Below the pieces are notes generated by a model. It saw only the letters and a program-made list of their open reading frames with translations, was not told the origin of the DNA and made no database searches. The position numbers were made by a program, and so were the translations under genes. A stretch of DNA of 64,000 nt from RYN-133 sp036497285 (GTDB taxonomy: Bacteria; Actinomycetota; Actinomycetes; Mycobacteriales; Jatrophihabitantaceae): contig DASXJR010000001.1 of the NCBI GenBank assembly GCA_036497285.1, forward strand, positions 62,001-126,000, written 5' to 3'. Of the stretch, positions 1 to 8,463 are shown piece after piece. Position 1 is the stretch's first letter. Each line of letters opens with the position of its first letter.

Positions 1-18
1 CAGGTCGTCCTCGGACAT
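1..18 (-). CDS. start of the next urease-operon gene (probable accessory protein), partial
   Basis: Only the first six codons (M-S-E-D-D-L) are inside the window. The ATG overlaps the ureC stop as TGATG, so it is translationally coupled to ureC. In actinobacterial urease operons the gene after ureC is normally an accessory gene, ureF or ureG; six residues cannot decide which. The identity is inferred from position alone. Confidence 0.5.
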
Positions 19-1736
19 CAGACGATGTAGTAGAGCTGAGACATGGCCACCTCGTCGACTGCCTCGACGGTGGCGGGCCGGCCGTCGACGCGGACCTGAT
101 ACGTCTCCGGATCGACGCTGATCTCTGGTGTGGCGTCATTGCGAAGCATCTGCGCCTTCCCCACTGTGCGGCATTGGCGGACCGGTTCGACCCAACGGTC
201 GAGCCCGAGCCGTTCTGGCACGCCCGCCGCCGCTGCCGCCTCAGAGACGAAGGTGATGGACGTGCCGGCGACTGCTCGGCCCTGGGCGCCGAACATCGAT
301 CGAATGAGCACCGGCTCGGGCGTCGGGATGGACGCGTTGGGATCGCCCATGACCGCCGACGCGATGAAGCCGCCCTTGATCACGTACTTGGGCTTCACGC
401 CGAACGTGTTCGTAGCCCAGAGCACAATGTCGGCGACCTTTCCCGGCTCGAGTGAGCCGACCATGTGCGCGATGCCGTGCGCCCGAGCAGGGTTGATCGT
501 GAGCTTGGCGAGGTAACGCAGGATGCGCTCGTTGTCGTTCTCCTCAGGATCGCCGGCGAGGCTGCCGGTCAGCTTCTTCATCTTGTCCGCGGTGCGCCAA
601 CAGGTCGACACGGTGTCGCCGATCCGACCCATCGCCTGGGAGTCGGAGGAGTACATGCTCAGGACGCCGAGATCGTGCAGGACGTCCTCGGCCGCCTCGG
701 TCTCAGCTCGAATCCGGGACTGGGCGAACGCGATGTCCTCTGGATTGTCGGGGTTCAGGTGGTGCGTCACCACGGTCATGTAGAAGAGGTTGTCGGTGGT
801 GTCGGTGGTGAACGGCCGAGTGGGATTGGTCGAAGACGGCAGCACGTAGGGCAACGACGCGATGGCGATCATGTCCGGTGCGTGTCCCCCGCCGGCGCCC
901 TCGGTGTGGTAGCTGTGGATCGTGCGCCCCTTGATGGCCGCGACGGTGTCCGCGAGGTAGCCGCTCTCGTTCAGGGTGTCGGCGTGCAGCGCCACCTGCA
1001 CGTCGTGTTCATCGGCGACGCTGAGCGCGCAGTCGATGACGGCCGGCGTCGCGCCCCAGTCCTCGTGCACCTTCAGGCCGCAGGCGCCGGCTTGCAGTTG
1101 CTCGACCAGCGTCTCTGGTCGGCTGCTGTTGCCCTTACCGAGAATGCCGATGTTCACAGGCAACACGCTGCTGGCTTCGAGCATCCGTGCGATGTTCCAC
1201 GGCCCGGGCGTGCACGTCGTTCCCTTGGAACCGTCCGCCGGTCCGGTCCCGCCGCCGATCAACGTCGTGACACCGTTGGCCAGCGCGTGCGGCACCTGCT
1301 CGGGCGTGAGGAAGTGGACGTGGGTGTCAACCGCGCCGGCCGTGGCAACCAGGCCTTCACCGGAGATCACCTCGGTGCCCGCGCCGACGATCAGGTTCGG
1401 GGCCACGCCGTCCTGGAGGTAGGGATTCCCGGCCTGCCCGATGCCGACAATCCGACCGTCCTTCACCCCGATGTCCGCCTTGACGATGCCGATCACGGGG
1501 TCCATCACGATCGCTGCCGTGATCACCAGATCGAGCACGCCGTCGCCATTGCGAAGACCGGGTACCTGGCCCATGCCGTCGCGCAGTGACTTGCCGCCGC
1601 CGTAGATGGCTTCCTCACCGGGCGTGAGGAGGCTGCGCTCGACCTGCGCGATGAGCGCGGTGTCGGCAAGGCGAAACCGGTCCCCCGCCGTAGGTCCGTA
1701 CAGCGCCACGTACTGCTGGCGCGGCACCCTGCTCAT
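18..1736 (-). CDS. ureC: urease alpha (catalytic) subunit UreC
   Basis: Cytoplasmic nickel enzyme subunit that hydrolyses urea to ammonia and carbamate with UreA and UreB. The 572 residues match the family length. The nickel ligands are visible: HVH near residue 140, the carbamylated lysine in GLKVHEDWG, histidines in ALHAD and YHTEGAGGGH, and the aspartate in MYSSDSQAMGRIGD. The mobile flap reads VVTHHLNPD. The catalytic histidine is kept, but the usual flap cysteine (Cys319 in Klebsiella, MVCHHL) is threonine. The start overlaps the end of ureB by 4 bp (ATGA), and the next gene overlaps its stop, so this is a coupled operon. Identity is certain; the effect of the Cys-to-Thr change is not known from sequence. 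Confidence 0.98.
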   Translation of the reverse strand: MSRVPRQQYVALYGPTAGDRFRLADTALIAQVERSLLTPGEEAIYGGGKSLRDGMGQVPGLRNGDGVLDLVITAAIVMDPVIGIVKADIGVKDGRIVGIGQAGNPYLQDGVAPNLIVGAGTEVISGEGLVATAGAVDTHVHFLTPEQVPHALANGVTTLIGGGTGPADGSKGTTCTPGPWNIARMLEASSVLPVNIGILGKGNSSRPETLVEQLQAGACGLKVHEDWGATPAVIDCALSVADEHDVQVALHADTLNESGYLADTVAAIKGRTIHSYHTEGAGGGHAPDMIAIASLPYVLPSSTNPTRPFTTDTTDNLFYMTVVTHHLNPDNPEDIAFAQSRIRAETEAAEDVLHDLGVLSMYSSDSQAMGRIGDTVSTCWRTADKMKKLTGSLAGDPEENDNERILRYLAKLTINPARAHGIAHMVGSLEPGKVADIVLWATNTFGVKPKYVIKGGFIASAVMGDPNASIPTPEPVLIRSMFGAQGRAVAGTSITFVSEAAAAAGVPERLGLDRWVEPVRQCRTVGKAQMLRNDATPEISVDPETYQVRVDGRPATVEAVDEVAMSQLYYIV

Positions 1737-2125
1737 GATGGGTGACTCGCGGTTTCAGGCATCCCGGCGAAGCTCAGTTGAGCGGCACGGTTCAGCGCCC
1801 GCTCGACGCTCTGTGGCTCAGATATGGAGCCGTTCACAAGATTGTTGAAGCCGATCACACGTCCGAGCCCCCCGAATTCCACGAGGTCAACCTCGCGCTC
1901 GTCACCCGCCTCAAAACGGACCGACTGGCCGGATGGGACGTCGAGCCGCATCCCGAGTGTCGCGGGTCGATCGAAGTCCAAGGCCCGGTTGACCTCGAAG
2001 AAGTGGAAGTGTGAGCCGATCTGGATCGGACGATCACCGGTGTTCCGTACCGACACCCGCAACGTCCGGCGACCGGCGTTGATCTCGATCGGCTCGTCGC
2101 TGAGCAGCCACTCGCCAGGCACCAC
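1733..2125 (-). CDS. ureB: urease beta subunit UreB
   Basis: Structural subunit of the urease trimer. The 130-residue protein has the typical N-terminus MVPGEW and the conserved run QIGSHFHFFEVNRALDFDR near residue 36, followed by the GNAV-equivalent region rich in beta strands. Many UreB proteins are about 105 residues, so this one has a C-terminal tail of roughly 25 residues. It overlaps ureC by 4 bp and lies 19 bp after ureA, which gives the standard order ureA-ureB-ureC on the minus strand. Confidence 0.96.
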   Translation of the reverse strand: MVPGEWLLSDEPIEINAGRRTLRVSVRNTGDRPIQIGSHFHFFEVNRALDFDRPATLGMRLDVPSGQSVRFEAGDEREVDLVEFGGLGRVIGFNNLVNGSISEPQSVERALNRAAQLSFAGMPETASHPS

Positions 2126-2144
2126 GATGTGTCGCCTTCCCTCG

Positions 2145-2447
2145 TCATGGAATCGGGTTGCTGACCGATATCAGTTGGGTGCCGGTGCGGAAGGTGGCCT
2201 CCACCTGCACCAGATTGATCATTTCGGCGACGCCGTCCATCACGTCGGCCCGGGTCAGCACCTGCTTGCCGAGTTCGATCACATCCGCGACGGAAGCGCC
2301 GTCCCGGGCCGCCTCGAGCAGTGTCTCGGTGATCAATGCGATGGCCTCCGGGAAGTTCAGCCTCAGGCCTCGGCCCTTGCGCCGGCGTGCGAGTTCCGCG
2401 ACTTGGTAGATCATCAGCTTCTCGACTTCGCGCGGGCTCAGCATCAT
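2145..2447 (-). CDS. ureA: urease gamma subunit UreA
   Basis: Small structural urease subunit, 100 residues, the usual length for UreA. The protein starts MMLSPREVEKLMIYQVAELA and contains RGLRLNFPEAIALIT and the C-terminal VEATFRTGTQL, all hallmarks of the family. The frame stays open far upstream. I placed the start at the first of two adjacent ATG codons because homologues begin at this point; no strong ribosome binding site is visible, so the second ATG (2444) is equally possible. It is the first gene of the urease operon. Confidence 0.95.
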   Translation of the reverse strand: MMLSPREVEKLMIYQVAELARRRKGRGLRLNFPEAIALITETLLEAARDGASVADVIELGKQVLTRADVMDGVAEMINLVQVEATFRTGTQLISVSNPIP

Positions 2448-2529
2448 TGACGAGACCCAGGTTTCGATCCGCGGCCCTCCCGCTGTTTCGGCATGCACGA
2501 CGCGTCTCCAAACTAACTTGGTGCAGACG

Positions 2530-2576
2530 CTGACCCGGCCGGCGTCAAGAGCGGACGGGGGAGCCGGTCGGGTCAG
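2530..2576 (-). terminator. strong hairpin between the lactonase-like gene and ureA
   Basis: A 14-bp stem (ctgacccggccggc against gccggtcgggtcag, one G:T wobble) encloses a 19-base loop. It lies 15 bases past the stop of the lactonase-like gene and about 80 bases before ureA. There is no run of T after it, so it is either a terminator lacking a U-tract, as is common in actinobacteria, or an attenuator ahead of the urease operon. Confidence 0.55.
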
Positions 2577-2590
2577 TGACAGCAACAGGA

Positions 2591-3889
2591 TCAGAAGCCC
2601 GCCAGTCCTTGCGAGCTGTTGTGCGGGACCTGGCACGTTGTGACCTCCTTGAGCCCGCCGTCCTCCTGGACGGCGTAGCCCACCAGCTTCGAGGCGTTGC
2701 CGTAGAGCTGATAGAAGTACTCGCCGTCCGGCGTGATCCAGTTGTCGCTCGGCCCGCTGCTGACCGTTCCGTTGAGCGCACGGTACGTCCCATCGCCGGG
2801 AACCTTCGGACAGGCCGGGTCCTTCGCGATCGTGAGCACGCTTCCGTCGAGGTGGTAGCTGGTGACGTAGCTGTAGCCGAAGTTCGCCGCGAACACCGTC
2901 CGGTCGTCGGGGCTGATCGACAGCCAGCACAGCTCGGACGGCAGGCCGGCGCTGGTGTCGACCGGCACCACCGGTCCGGTCGAGACCTTCCCGTCCGAAT
3001 CGAGTGTCGCGAGCGAGACACCGTCGGACACGGCATAGCCGATGAGGAATTGGTTCGGGCGATGGTTGAGGAACAGCGGGAACCACGGCGAGGCGCCACC
3101 ACCGTCCTGGAACAAGCCCTCGCCGAGCCCGCCGTGGGCGTTGACGGGGAACACGACCAGCCCGTCCGGATCCGGCGCGTTCGACGCGACGGAATGCGGC
3201 GCGCCACCGTTGCGTGAGACCCAGATGATCGGCGAGCCATCCGGATTCGGTTTCGCCGGCTCGTCGAAGGTCGTCCCGACCAGCAAGAACTTTCCATCGG
3301 GCGAGAGGGTCACCATGGTGGCCACCCGGTTCGGCTTGTCCTCAGTGTTGACCGTGTAGCGCTCGGGACGCGCGGTGAGCCGGCCTTCGCTGTCGACCGA
3401 CATGAGGCGCACGTGGTCGGGGCCCAGCGAATGCAGCACAAACAGCGTGCCGGTCGCCGCGTCGTACTGCACAGACTTCGCGCTGCCGCTCTTTCCAGGA
3501 ACAACGTTGCCCGTGCGCTTGACGTCGACGAGCCCGAGGTGACCCCCCTCCTCGACGACGAAGCTGGACACCGAGTTGTCACCCGCATTGGTCGCGAATA
3601 GGAATCCGTTGTCGGGGCTGAGGACGACGCTGCGCGCGCCCTCGAATGGGTTCGGAGTGCTGTCGCGGTTGGCGATCGGGTTGTACCCGCCCGAGCCGGC
3701 GCCGCCGGTCGGTACGCGTTCCGACTCGCGCAGGGTGCCGTCTGCGCTACGGACGTAGTGGACGACCGCGTTGCGCAGCCCGTTCGTCTGGATGTACATG
3801 TGCCCGGTCGTGGTCGCATCCATCGCGTGCGGCTCGGACATGCCCATCGTGTGTTCGCCGGACATCGACATGGTCTCTTCACTGGTCAT
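2591..3889 (-). CDS. lactonase-family beta-propeller protein with Met/His-rich N-terminus
   Basis: The 432-residue protein has repeated beta-propeller blades (for example SVVLSPDNGFLFATNAGDN, MVTLSPDGKFLLVGT, LSISPDDRTVFAANFG), as in the 6-phosphogluconolactonase (YkgB/Pgl) family. The substrate is not known. The frame opens earlier, but I start at ATG 3889 because AGGAG stands 8 bases before it. The first 35 residues are unusual: eight methionines and three histidines (MSMSGEHTMGM, SEPHAM, GHM), a possible metal-binding tail. No signal peptide is visible. It precedes the nickel-dependent urease operon in the same direction, separated by a hairpin. It could alternatively be a generic WD40-like protein. 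Confidence 0.8.
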   Translation of the reverse strand: MTSEETMSMSGEHTMGMSEPHAMDATTTGHMYIQTNGLRNAVVHYVRSADGTLRESERVPTGGAGSGGYNPIANRDSTPNPFEGARSVVLSPDNGFLFATNAGDNSVSSFVVEEGGHLGLVDVKRTGNVVPGKSGSAKSVQYDAATGTLFVLHSLGPDHVRLMSVDSEGRLTARPERYTVNTEDKPNRVATMVTLSPDGKFLLVGTTFDEPAKPNPDGSPIIWVSRNGGAPHSVASNAPDPDGLVVFPVNAHGGLGEGLFQDGGGASPWFPLFLNHRPNQFLIGYAVSDGVSLATLDSDGKVSTGPVVPVDTSAGLPSELCWLSISPDDRTVFAANFGYSYVTSYHLDGSVLTIAKDPACPKVPGDGTYRALNGTVSSGPSDNWITPDGEYFYQLYGNASKLVGYAVQEDGGLKEVTTCQVPHNSSQGLAGF

Positions 3890-4133
3890 GTGAACTTCTC
3901 CTACGGTGAGAGCCGATGGACGAGTCGTGATCCCGCCACTTTCGGCACCAAGGGCCGCATCGATGTTGACTCCGTACCTCCGCGCGTCGCGTCCGGGAGT
4001 CACCAGTCGCAGGCCCTAGGTCCACTGCCGGCGTTCGGGGCTGGGCAACGGAACCGGGGAGATGCTCGATGCGACGGATTCGTCCTCCGCGAGACGGTCT
4101 TGGGAGGTATCGACACGCTGCTCGGGAGGTCTG

Positions 4134-4604
4134 GTGAGTTCGTTCGAGGACGGAGCAACCGGTGACGCGTACCTCGACGGGCCGGTGCCGCTTCCGGAGG
4201 AGGAGGCGCTGGACGAGGACGAGGTAGGCATAGATCCGGGCGAGGGTTACTCGCCGCCAGAACGGCCCCAGGGCATCACGGCCTGGGGAACGACCGAGTA
4301 CGAGGACATCGTTCGCGAGGATTTGGCGACGAGGCTCGCGCACGAGGAGCCGGAACTCAGCGATCGATACGTCGGGGACGGCATCGGTGACAGCTTCGAC
4401 ACCGACGGTGAGCCGATTGACGACCAGGTCGGTGACGTTCGGGCCGGCCGCCTCACATTCGAGGATCTCGACCCGTCTGAACCGAATCAGGAGTATTGGG
4501 CAGTCGATGTCGGCATCGACGGCGGAGGCGCGTCGGCCGAAGAGGCTGCAATGCACATCGTTGCGGACGACGGTCCCGACGAGTACGACCTCACGCCGGA
4601 CTAG
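4134..4604 (+). CDS. DUF5709 family protein
   Basis: A very acidic 156-residue protein of an actinobacterial family of unknown function. The signature region GIDPGEGYSPPERPQGITAW lies near residue 33 and ARLAHEEPEL follows near residue 67, as in other DUF5709 members. The open frame starts at 4062, but GTG 4134 is preferred because GGGAGG stands 4 bases before it and family homology begins near there. It is divergent from the lactonase-like gene and 47 bp ahead of another small acidic gene. No membrane segment or catalytic motif is visible. Confidence 0.8.
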   Translation: MSSFEDGATGDAYLDGPVPLPEEEALDEDEVGIDPGEGYSPPERPQGITAWGTTEYEDIVREDLATRLAHEEPELSDRYVGDGIGDSFDTDGEPIDDQVGDVRAGRLTFEDLDPSEPNQEYWAVDVGIDGGGASAEEAAMHIVADDGPDEYDLTPD

Positions 4605-4651
4605 GGCGCCCGCTGGCGCGGCAGTGTTCGTGGCACAGAAAGGGACTTGCG

Positions 4652-4909
4652 ATGGGAGCTCAAGACGCGGATCCCGCGTGCGATGTGGACGAAAGTCCTT
4701 CGGAGCGGCTCGACGATCTCGCCGCATTCCTCATGCATCACGCCTACGACCCCGGACTGAGCGAGGCCGATCGATTGCAGACCTTCGCCATCGTCGAGGC
4801 GCACCAGGAGGGCGACGATCCCGCGTCGGTCGAGCTGATCATGCGCCACATGGCGCTTCGGTTCCGGGATGACCCCCAATACCGGCGCGAATGGGAGCCG
4901 CGCCCGTAG
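4652..4909 (+). CDS. small acidic hypothetical protein (85 aa)
   Basis: The ATG at 4652 is preceded by AAAGGGA at a suitable distance. The product is 85 residues, mostly helical, with ERLDDLAAFLMHHAYDPGL near the middle and LIMRHMALRFRDDPQYR near the end. The ending resembles short actinobacterial proteins of the DUF6221 kind, but the match is too weak to assign. It lies 47 bp after the DUF5709 gene in the same direction and is convergent with the LAL regulator 26 bp downstream. Function is unknown. Confidence 0.6.
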   Translation: MGAQDADPACDVDESPSERLDDLAAFLMHHAYDPGLSEADRLQTFAIVEAHQEGDDPASVELIMRHMALRFRDDPQYRREWEPRP

Positions 4910-4935
4910 CGGCAGCCATGACAGGCTGCCCGAGT

Positions 4936-7761
4936 TCAGGCTACGTCGACCCGCTTCTCCGGCTGGCGCCAACCATCGGGCGCGGCAGGCGAAGCCAAGC
5001 TCACGGTCCTGTCCAGGACAAGGTGCAGTTCGTGCCGCGAGGTGATTCGAACCTTTTCGAAGACCTTGTGCAGGTGGTACTCCACGGTTCGTGCGCTGAT
5101 GAACATCCGCTCGCCGATCTCCGGATTCGTCAGACCATCACGAGCCAGCAGCGCAATGCGCGCTTCCTGAGGCGTCAGCTGGCCTGACGTCTCGACGCCT
5201 CGCCTGCGTGCCTTCTCGCCGGTGGCGAGGCATTCACGGTGCGCCCGGTCGGCAAACGCCGTGGCGCCCATCGCGACGAACGACTCGCGCCCGGCGCCCA
5301 GCTGCGCGCGCGCATCAATTCGTCGGCCCTGGCGGCGCAGCCACTCGCCGTATAGAAGCTGTGCACGCGCGTGGTGGACGGCGATCCGGGTCTGTCCGAG
5401 CCGCTCAATCGCCTCGCGATACAGGGCTTCGGCGCGGGCGCCGTCGCTGAGCAACGCGCGCGAGCGTGCCTCGATGCCGAGCGCCCAGTCCGTTCCCGAC
5501 AGCCGCGTCCGCTTCGCCAACATGTCGAGCGCACCCGCCGCCGCCGCGAGGTCGCCGCTGCGTGCCGCCGCCTCGACGAGCTCGATCAGACTCCAGCCGT
5601 ACAAGGTCAGCTCTTCGACCTGTGTGGCGTGCCGTGCGGCGGCCAACGCGGCGTCATATCGGCCGAGGCCGTTGTACAGGACGGCCTGCGCGTAGCTCGC
5701 CGCCGTCAGGGTGCGCCCCTCGCCGCGCTCCCCCGCGGCGCGCCGGGCTGTATCGAAGAGGGCCGGCGCCATCAGATGGTCGCCCTGCCAGCCGGCAAGC
5801 ATCAGCGATGCGCACGCCAGGCGGGGGCTGCCCATCGCTGCGCTGACCACGTCAGCCTGCGCGACAAGCGCCGTTGCCCTGGCGAAGTCGCCCGAATTGA
5901 GTTCGACGATGGCCCTACCGGTGAGCGCGTACGGGAGTGCCGCGGACGCGCTCCCCTGCTCAACGACCGACAGTGATGCACCGGTCAGGGCCTCCCAACT
6001 ACTGTCGTCCCACAGATCGGCCGCGACAGCACCGGCAAGCCACGACCAGCGGTCGGCATCGGTCTGGTCACCATCTCGACCGAAGGCGCGGACGGCGTCG
6101 CGGAGTGGTCGGTAGCCGGCCGGATAGCCGTCGGTGAATCGAGCAACGAGCCCGTCGAGGAATTGATCGAGCAGATGCGGAGCGCCGGCCGGACTCGGAG
6201 GCAGCGCCTCTGCCACCGGGGCAACGCCACGAAGGAGCGCCGACCGACCGCCGAACAGCGCGGCGACGATTGCCTCGAGGCGGCTTTCCCGCGCCGCGCC
6301 CAGATCGATGTGCCGCAGCTTCCGTGCCGCATTGAGCAGGCGGTCCGCGGCGTCGGCGGTACGGCTGGTAGCGAATGCGAGCTGGGCTCGCTGGCGCTCC
6401 AGCCGGGCTCGGCCCGCCTCGCCCAGCGTGCCGAGTTCGGCGGTAACGAGCAGTCGAGCCGCGCCGGCGGCTGCCCCGGCATCGAACTTCTCGGCGGCTG
6501 CGGTCAGGGCGCGTTCGGCACGGCGCGCAGGGTCAAGCGTTAGCAGTGCTGATCGTTCCAAGAACGCTGCGGCCGCGGCAGGTCCACCACGCTCGCGCGC
6601 AGCGGGCACAGCCTGCTCCAGCTCGCGGGCCAACTGTTCGTCGGGCCCGTGGGCTGCGAGGGCCCGATGCCAGATGAGCCGGTCGGGCGCGGCATCCGGA
6701 TCAGTTGCCTTGGCAAGAGCCCCATGCACTGCGCGTCGGTCCGCGTTCGCAGCCGCACCATAGATCGCAGCCCGCCACGTTGGTTGGCGAAACGTCACAC
6801 GAGGACTGAGCCGCAGCAGCCCGGCCGACTCGAGTGGCGCGCCGGCGTCGGGAGCGATTGCCAGCTCCCTCGCGGCGCGCCACAGCAGCGCCGGGTCGCC
6901 AGTAGGCTCGGCTGCCGCCAAGAGGAGCATCCGCCGGCTGCCGCTCGGTAGGCGGTTGACCTGAGCGGACAGCCCGTCGGCGAGGCCCGGCGGACGAACT
7001 GTGTCGACGCCGAATCCACCGGCGAAGTCGGCAGTAAGGTGCTTCAGCGCTTCGATCAGAGCTCCCGGGTTGCCCTGCGTCTCGGCGATGATCCGTCCGA
7101 TCACCGGCTCGTCGACGCGGCCGCGAATCAGCGAGTTGAACAGCGCCCGCGAATCGGCATACGGCAGCCCGCCGAGCCGCAGCGACGGGAGGCCTTCCAG
7201 GTCGCGGATGAGGTACGGATCGCGTACGCCGATCAGCACTGCCACCGAACCCGTCTCGATTCGCCGCAGCACGAAACCCACGACCTGCGCCGACCGCTTG
7301 TCAAGCCACTGTGCGTCATCCATGACGCACAGCAGTGGCTTCGGTGCAGCGGTATCACGGAGTAGTGAGATCGTCGCCAGCCCGATCAGCAGAGGGTCCG
7401 GCGCTTCGTGGCTCATCCCGATTGCTGCGTCGATGGCGCTCCGCTGGACCGGCTGGAGTTGCTCGAACTCGGCATGCAGCGCGTTGCACAACATGTGCAG
7501 GCCGGCATAGGGCAACTGCTGTTCCGCCTCGACGGAACGGATGTGCACAACCCGAAACCCGTCGGCGCGGGCAGCGGCCGTGTCGAGCAGGGCGGTCTTC
7601 CCGATCCCGGCCTGGCCACGCACCACGAGGATCGCGCTGCGGCCGGTACGCGCTTGTCTTAGCAGGCCGTCGACTCGCACAACCTCGACCGCGCGCCCGG
7701 TCAGCGTCCGCGCAGCGGACTCGAGCTTCGATGGTGCCGTCGGGGGGTTGTCGGATGTCAC
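4936..7761 (-). CDS. LAL-type LuxR transcriptional regulator with AAA ATPase domain
   Basis: Large ATP-binding regulator of the LuxR family, 941 residues, the usual size for this class. A Walker A motif (GQAGIGKTALL) is at about residue 50 and Walker B (LLCVMDDAQWLD) near residue 145. A long helical TPR-like middle follows, and a C-terminal LuxR helix-turn-helix (LTNPEIGERMFISARTVEYH) lies near residue 885. It is expected to sense a ligand through the ATPase/TPR part and activate neighbouring promoters. It is divergent from the repeat-protein gene at 7936 and related to the second LAL regulator at 9585; together they bracket that block. The targets are inferred from position only. Confidence 0.93.
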   Translation of the reverse strand: MTSDNPPTAPSKLESAARTLTGRAVEVVRVDGLLRQARTGRSAILVVRGQAGIGKTALLDTAAARADGFRVVHIRSVEAEQQLPYAGLHMLCNALHAEFEQLQPVQRSAIDAAIGMSHEAPDPLLIGLATISLLRDTAAPKPLLCVMDDAQWLDKRSAQVVGFVLRRIETGSVAVLIGVRDPYLIRDLEGLPSLRLGGLPYADSRALFNSLIRGRVDEPVIGRIIAETQGNPGALIEALKHLTADFAGGFGVDTVRPPGLADGLSAQVNRLPSGSRRMLLLAAAEPTGDPALLWRAARELAIAPDAGAPLESAGLLRLSPRVTFRQPTWRAAIYGAAANADRRAVHGALAKATDPDAAPDRLIWHRALAAHGPDEQLARELEQAVPAARERGGPAAAAAFLERSALLTLDPARRAERALTAAAEKFDAGAAAGAARLLVTAELGTLGEAGRARLERQRAQLAFATSRTADAADRLLNAARKLRHIDLGAARESRLEAIVAALFGGRSALLRGVAPVAEALPPSPAGAPHLLDQFLDGLVARFTDGYPAGYRPLRDAVRAFGRDGDQTDADRWSWLAGAVAADLWDDSSWEALTGASLSVVEQGSASAALPYALTGRAIVELNSGDFARATALVAQADVVSAAMGSPRLACASLMLAGWQGDHLMAPALFDTARRAAGERGEGRTLTAASYAQAVLYNGLGRYDAALAAARHATQVEELTLYGWSLIELVEAAARSGDLAAAAGALDMLAKRTRLSGTDWALGIEARSRALLSDGARAEALYREAIERLGQTRIAVHHARAQLLYGEWLRRQGRRIDARAQLGAGRESFVAMGATAFADRAHRECLATGEKARRRGVETSGQLTPQEARIALLARDGLTNPEIGERMFISARTVEYHLHKVFEKVRITSRHELHLVLDRTVSLASPAAPDGWRQPEKRVDVA

Positions 7762-7935
7762 ACCCGAAACGGTGGCGGAACGACGCGGAAAGCGGCCCCG
7801 TGGTAGCCCCCGGCATCACCCCGGGGTCTGCACAACGGCGGGCAGCATCCCCGGGTACGCCCGCCTCGGAACCAGTGCCCAGCCTAGGGTTCCCACGGAT
7901 CCGAGAGTCGCAAGGCGCGAGCGATCCTTTCCGAC

Positions 7936-8412
7936 ATGACGCACGACGAAATGTCAGAGCGGGTGGCGACGAGCAGTGATGCACCTTCGGAACCAACCGA
8001 TGCGATAGCCGCGGCGACGAGCCCGAAACGACGTGTGGCCAGGCCAATGCGGCAATCCATGGCGGAGACCTCAACCGCCACCGAACGACAGGCCAAGCGG
8101 CGCCCAGCCAAGCGCAGCATCACGCGACCGCCCGATGGCATGGGCGACGGTCACCCATCACCGCCCGGCTCGGACGTCATGGGCGACTCGCTGTACGAAC
8201 CTGGCGAGCCCCGCCCACCAAGCCCCATGGGCGACGGTCACCCATCACCGCCCGGCTCGGACGTCATGGGCAACTCGCTGTACGAACCTGGCGAGCCCCG
8301 CCCACCGGGTCCCATGGGCGACGGTCACCCATCACCCCCCGGCTCGGACGTCATGGGCAACTCGCTGTACGAATCGGAGGCCGAGGCAGAGACAGACCCG
8401 GACATGCGGTGA
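7936..8412 (+). CDS. small protein with three tandem 29-residue repeats; possible multi-core peptide precursor
   Basis: 158 residues with no family I recognise. The first 67 residues are basic and low in hydrophobics. Then a unit of 29 residues, built from MGDGHPSPPGSDVMG and (D/N)SLYEPGEPRPP, occurs twice in full and once shortened, followed by a short acidic tail ending DPDMR. There is no cysteine, signal peptide or membrane segment. Repeats differ at very few positions in both protein and DNA. Basic leader plus repeated short segments is the architecture of multi-core ribosomal peptide precursors, but no modification enzyme is next to it, so this is inference. The start is uncertain: ATGs at 7951, 8047 and 8059 are also possible and none has a clear ribosome site. 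Confidence 0.6.
   Translation: MTHDEMSERVATSSDAPSEPTDAIAAATSPKRRVARPMRQSMAETSTATERQAKRRPAKRSITRPPDGMGDGHPSPPGSDVMGDSLYEPGEPRPPSPMGDGHPSPPGSDVMGNSLYEPGEPRPPGPMGDGHPSPPGSDVMGNSLYESEAEAETDPDMR
8140..8373 (+). repeat. 87-bp tandem repeat, 2.7 copies
   Basis: Units begin at 8140, 8227 and 8314, each opening with atgggcgacggtcacccatc. Units one and two are full 87 bp; unit three is identical for about 60 bp except for one or two bases, then diverges. The high DNA identity indicates recent amplification in frame inside the coding sequence, and makes copy-number change by slippage or recombination likely. Confidence 0.95.
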
Positions 8413-8463
8413 TCAACAAAGCAGCCGACAGCACCAACCGGCTGCCCGAAGATTTGAGTTGAA

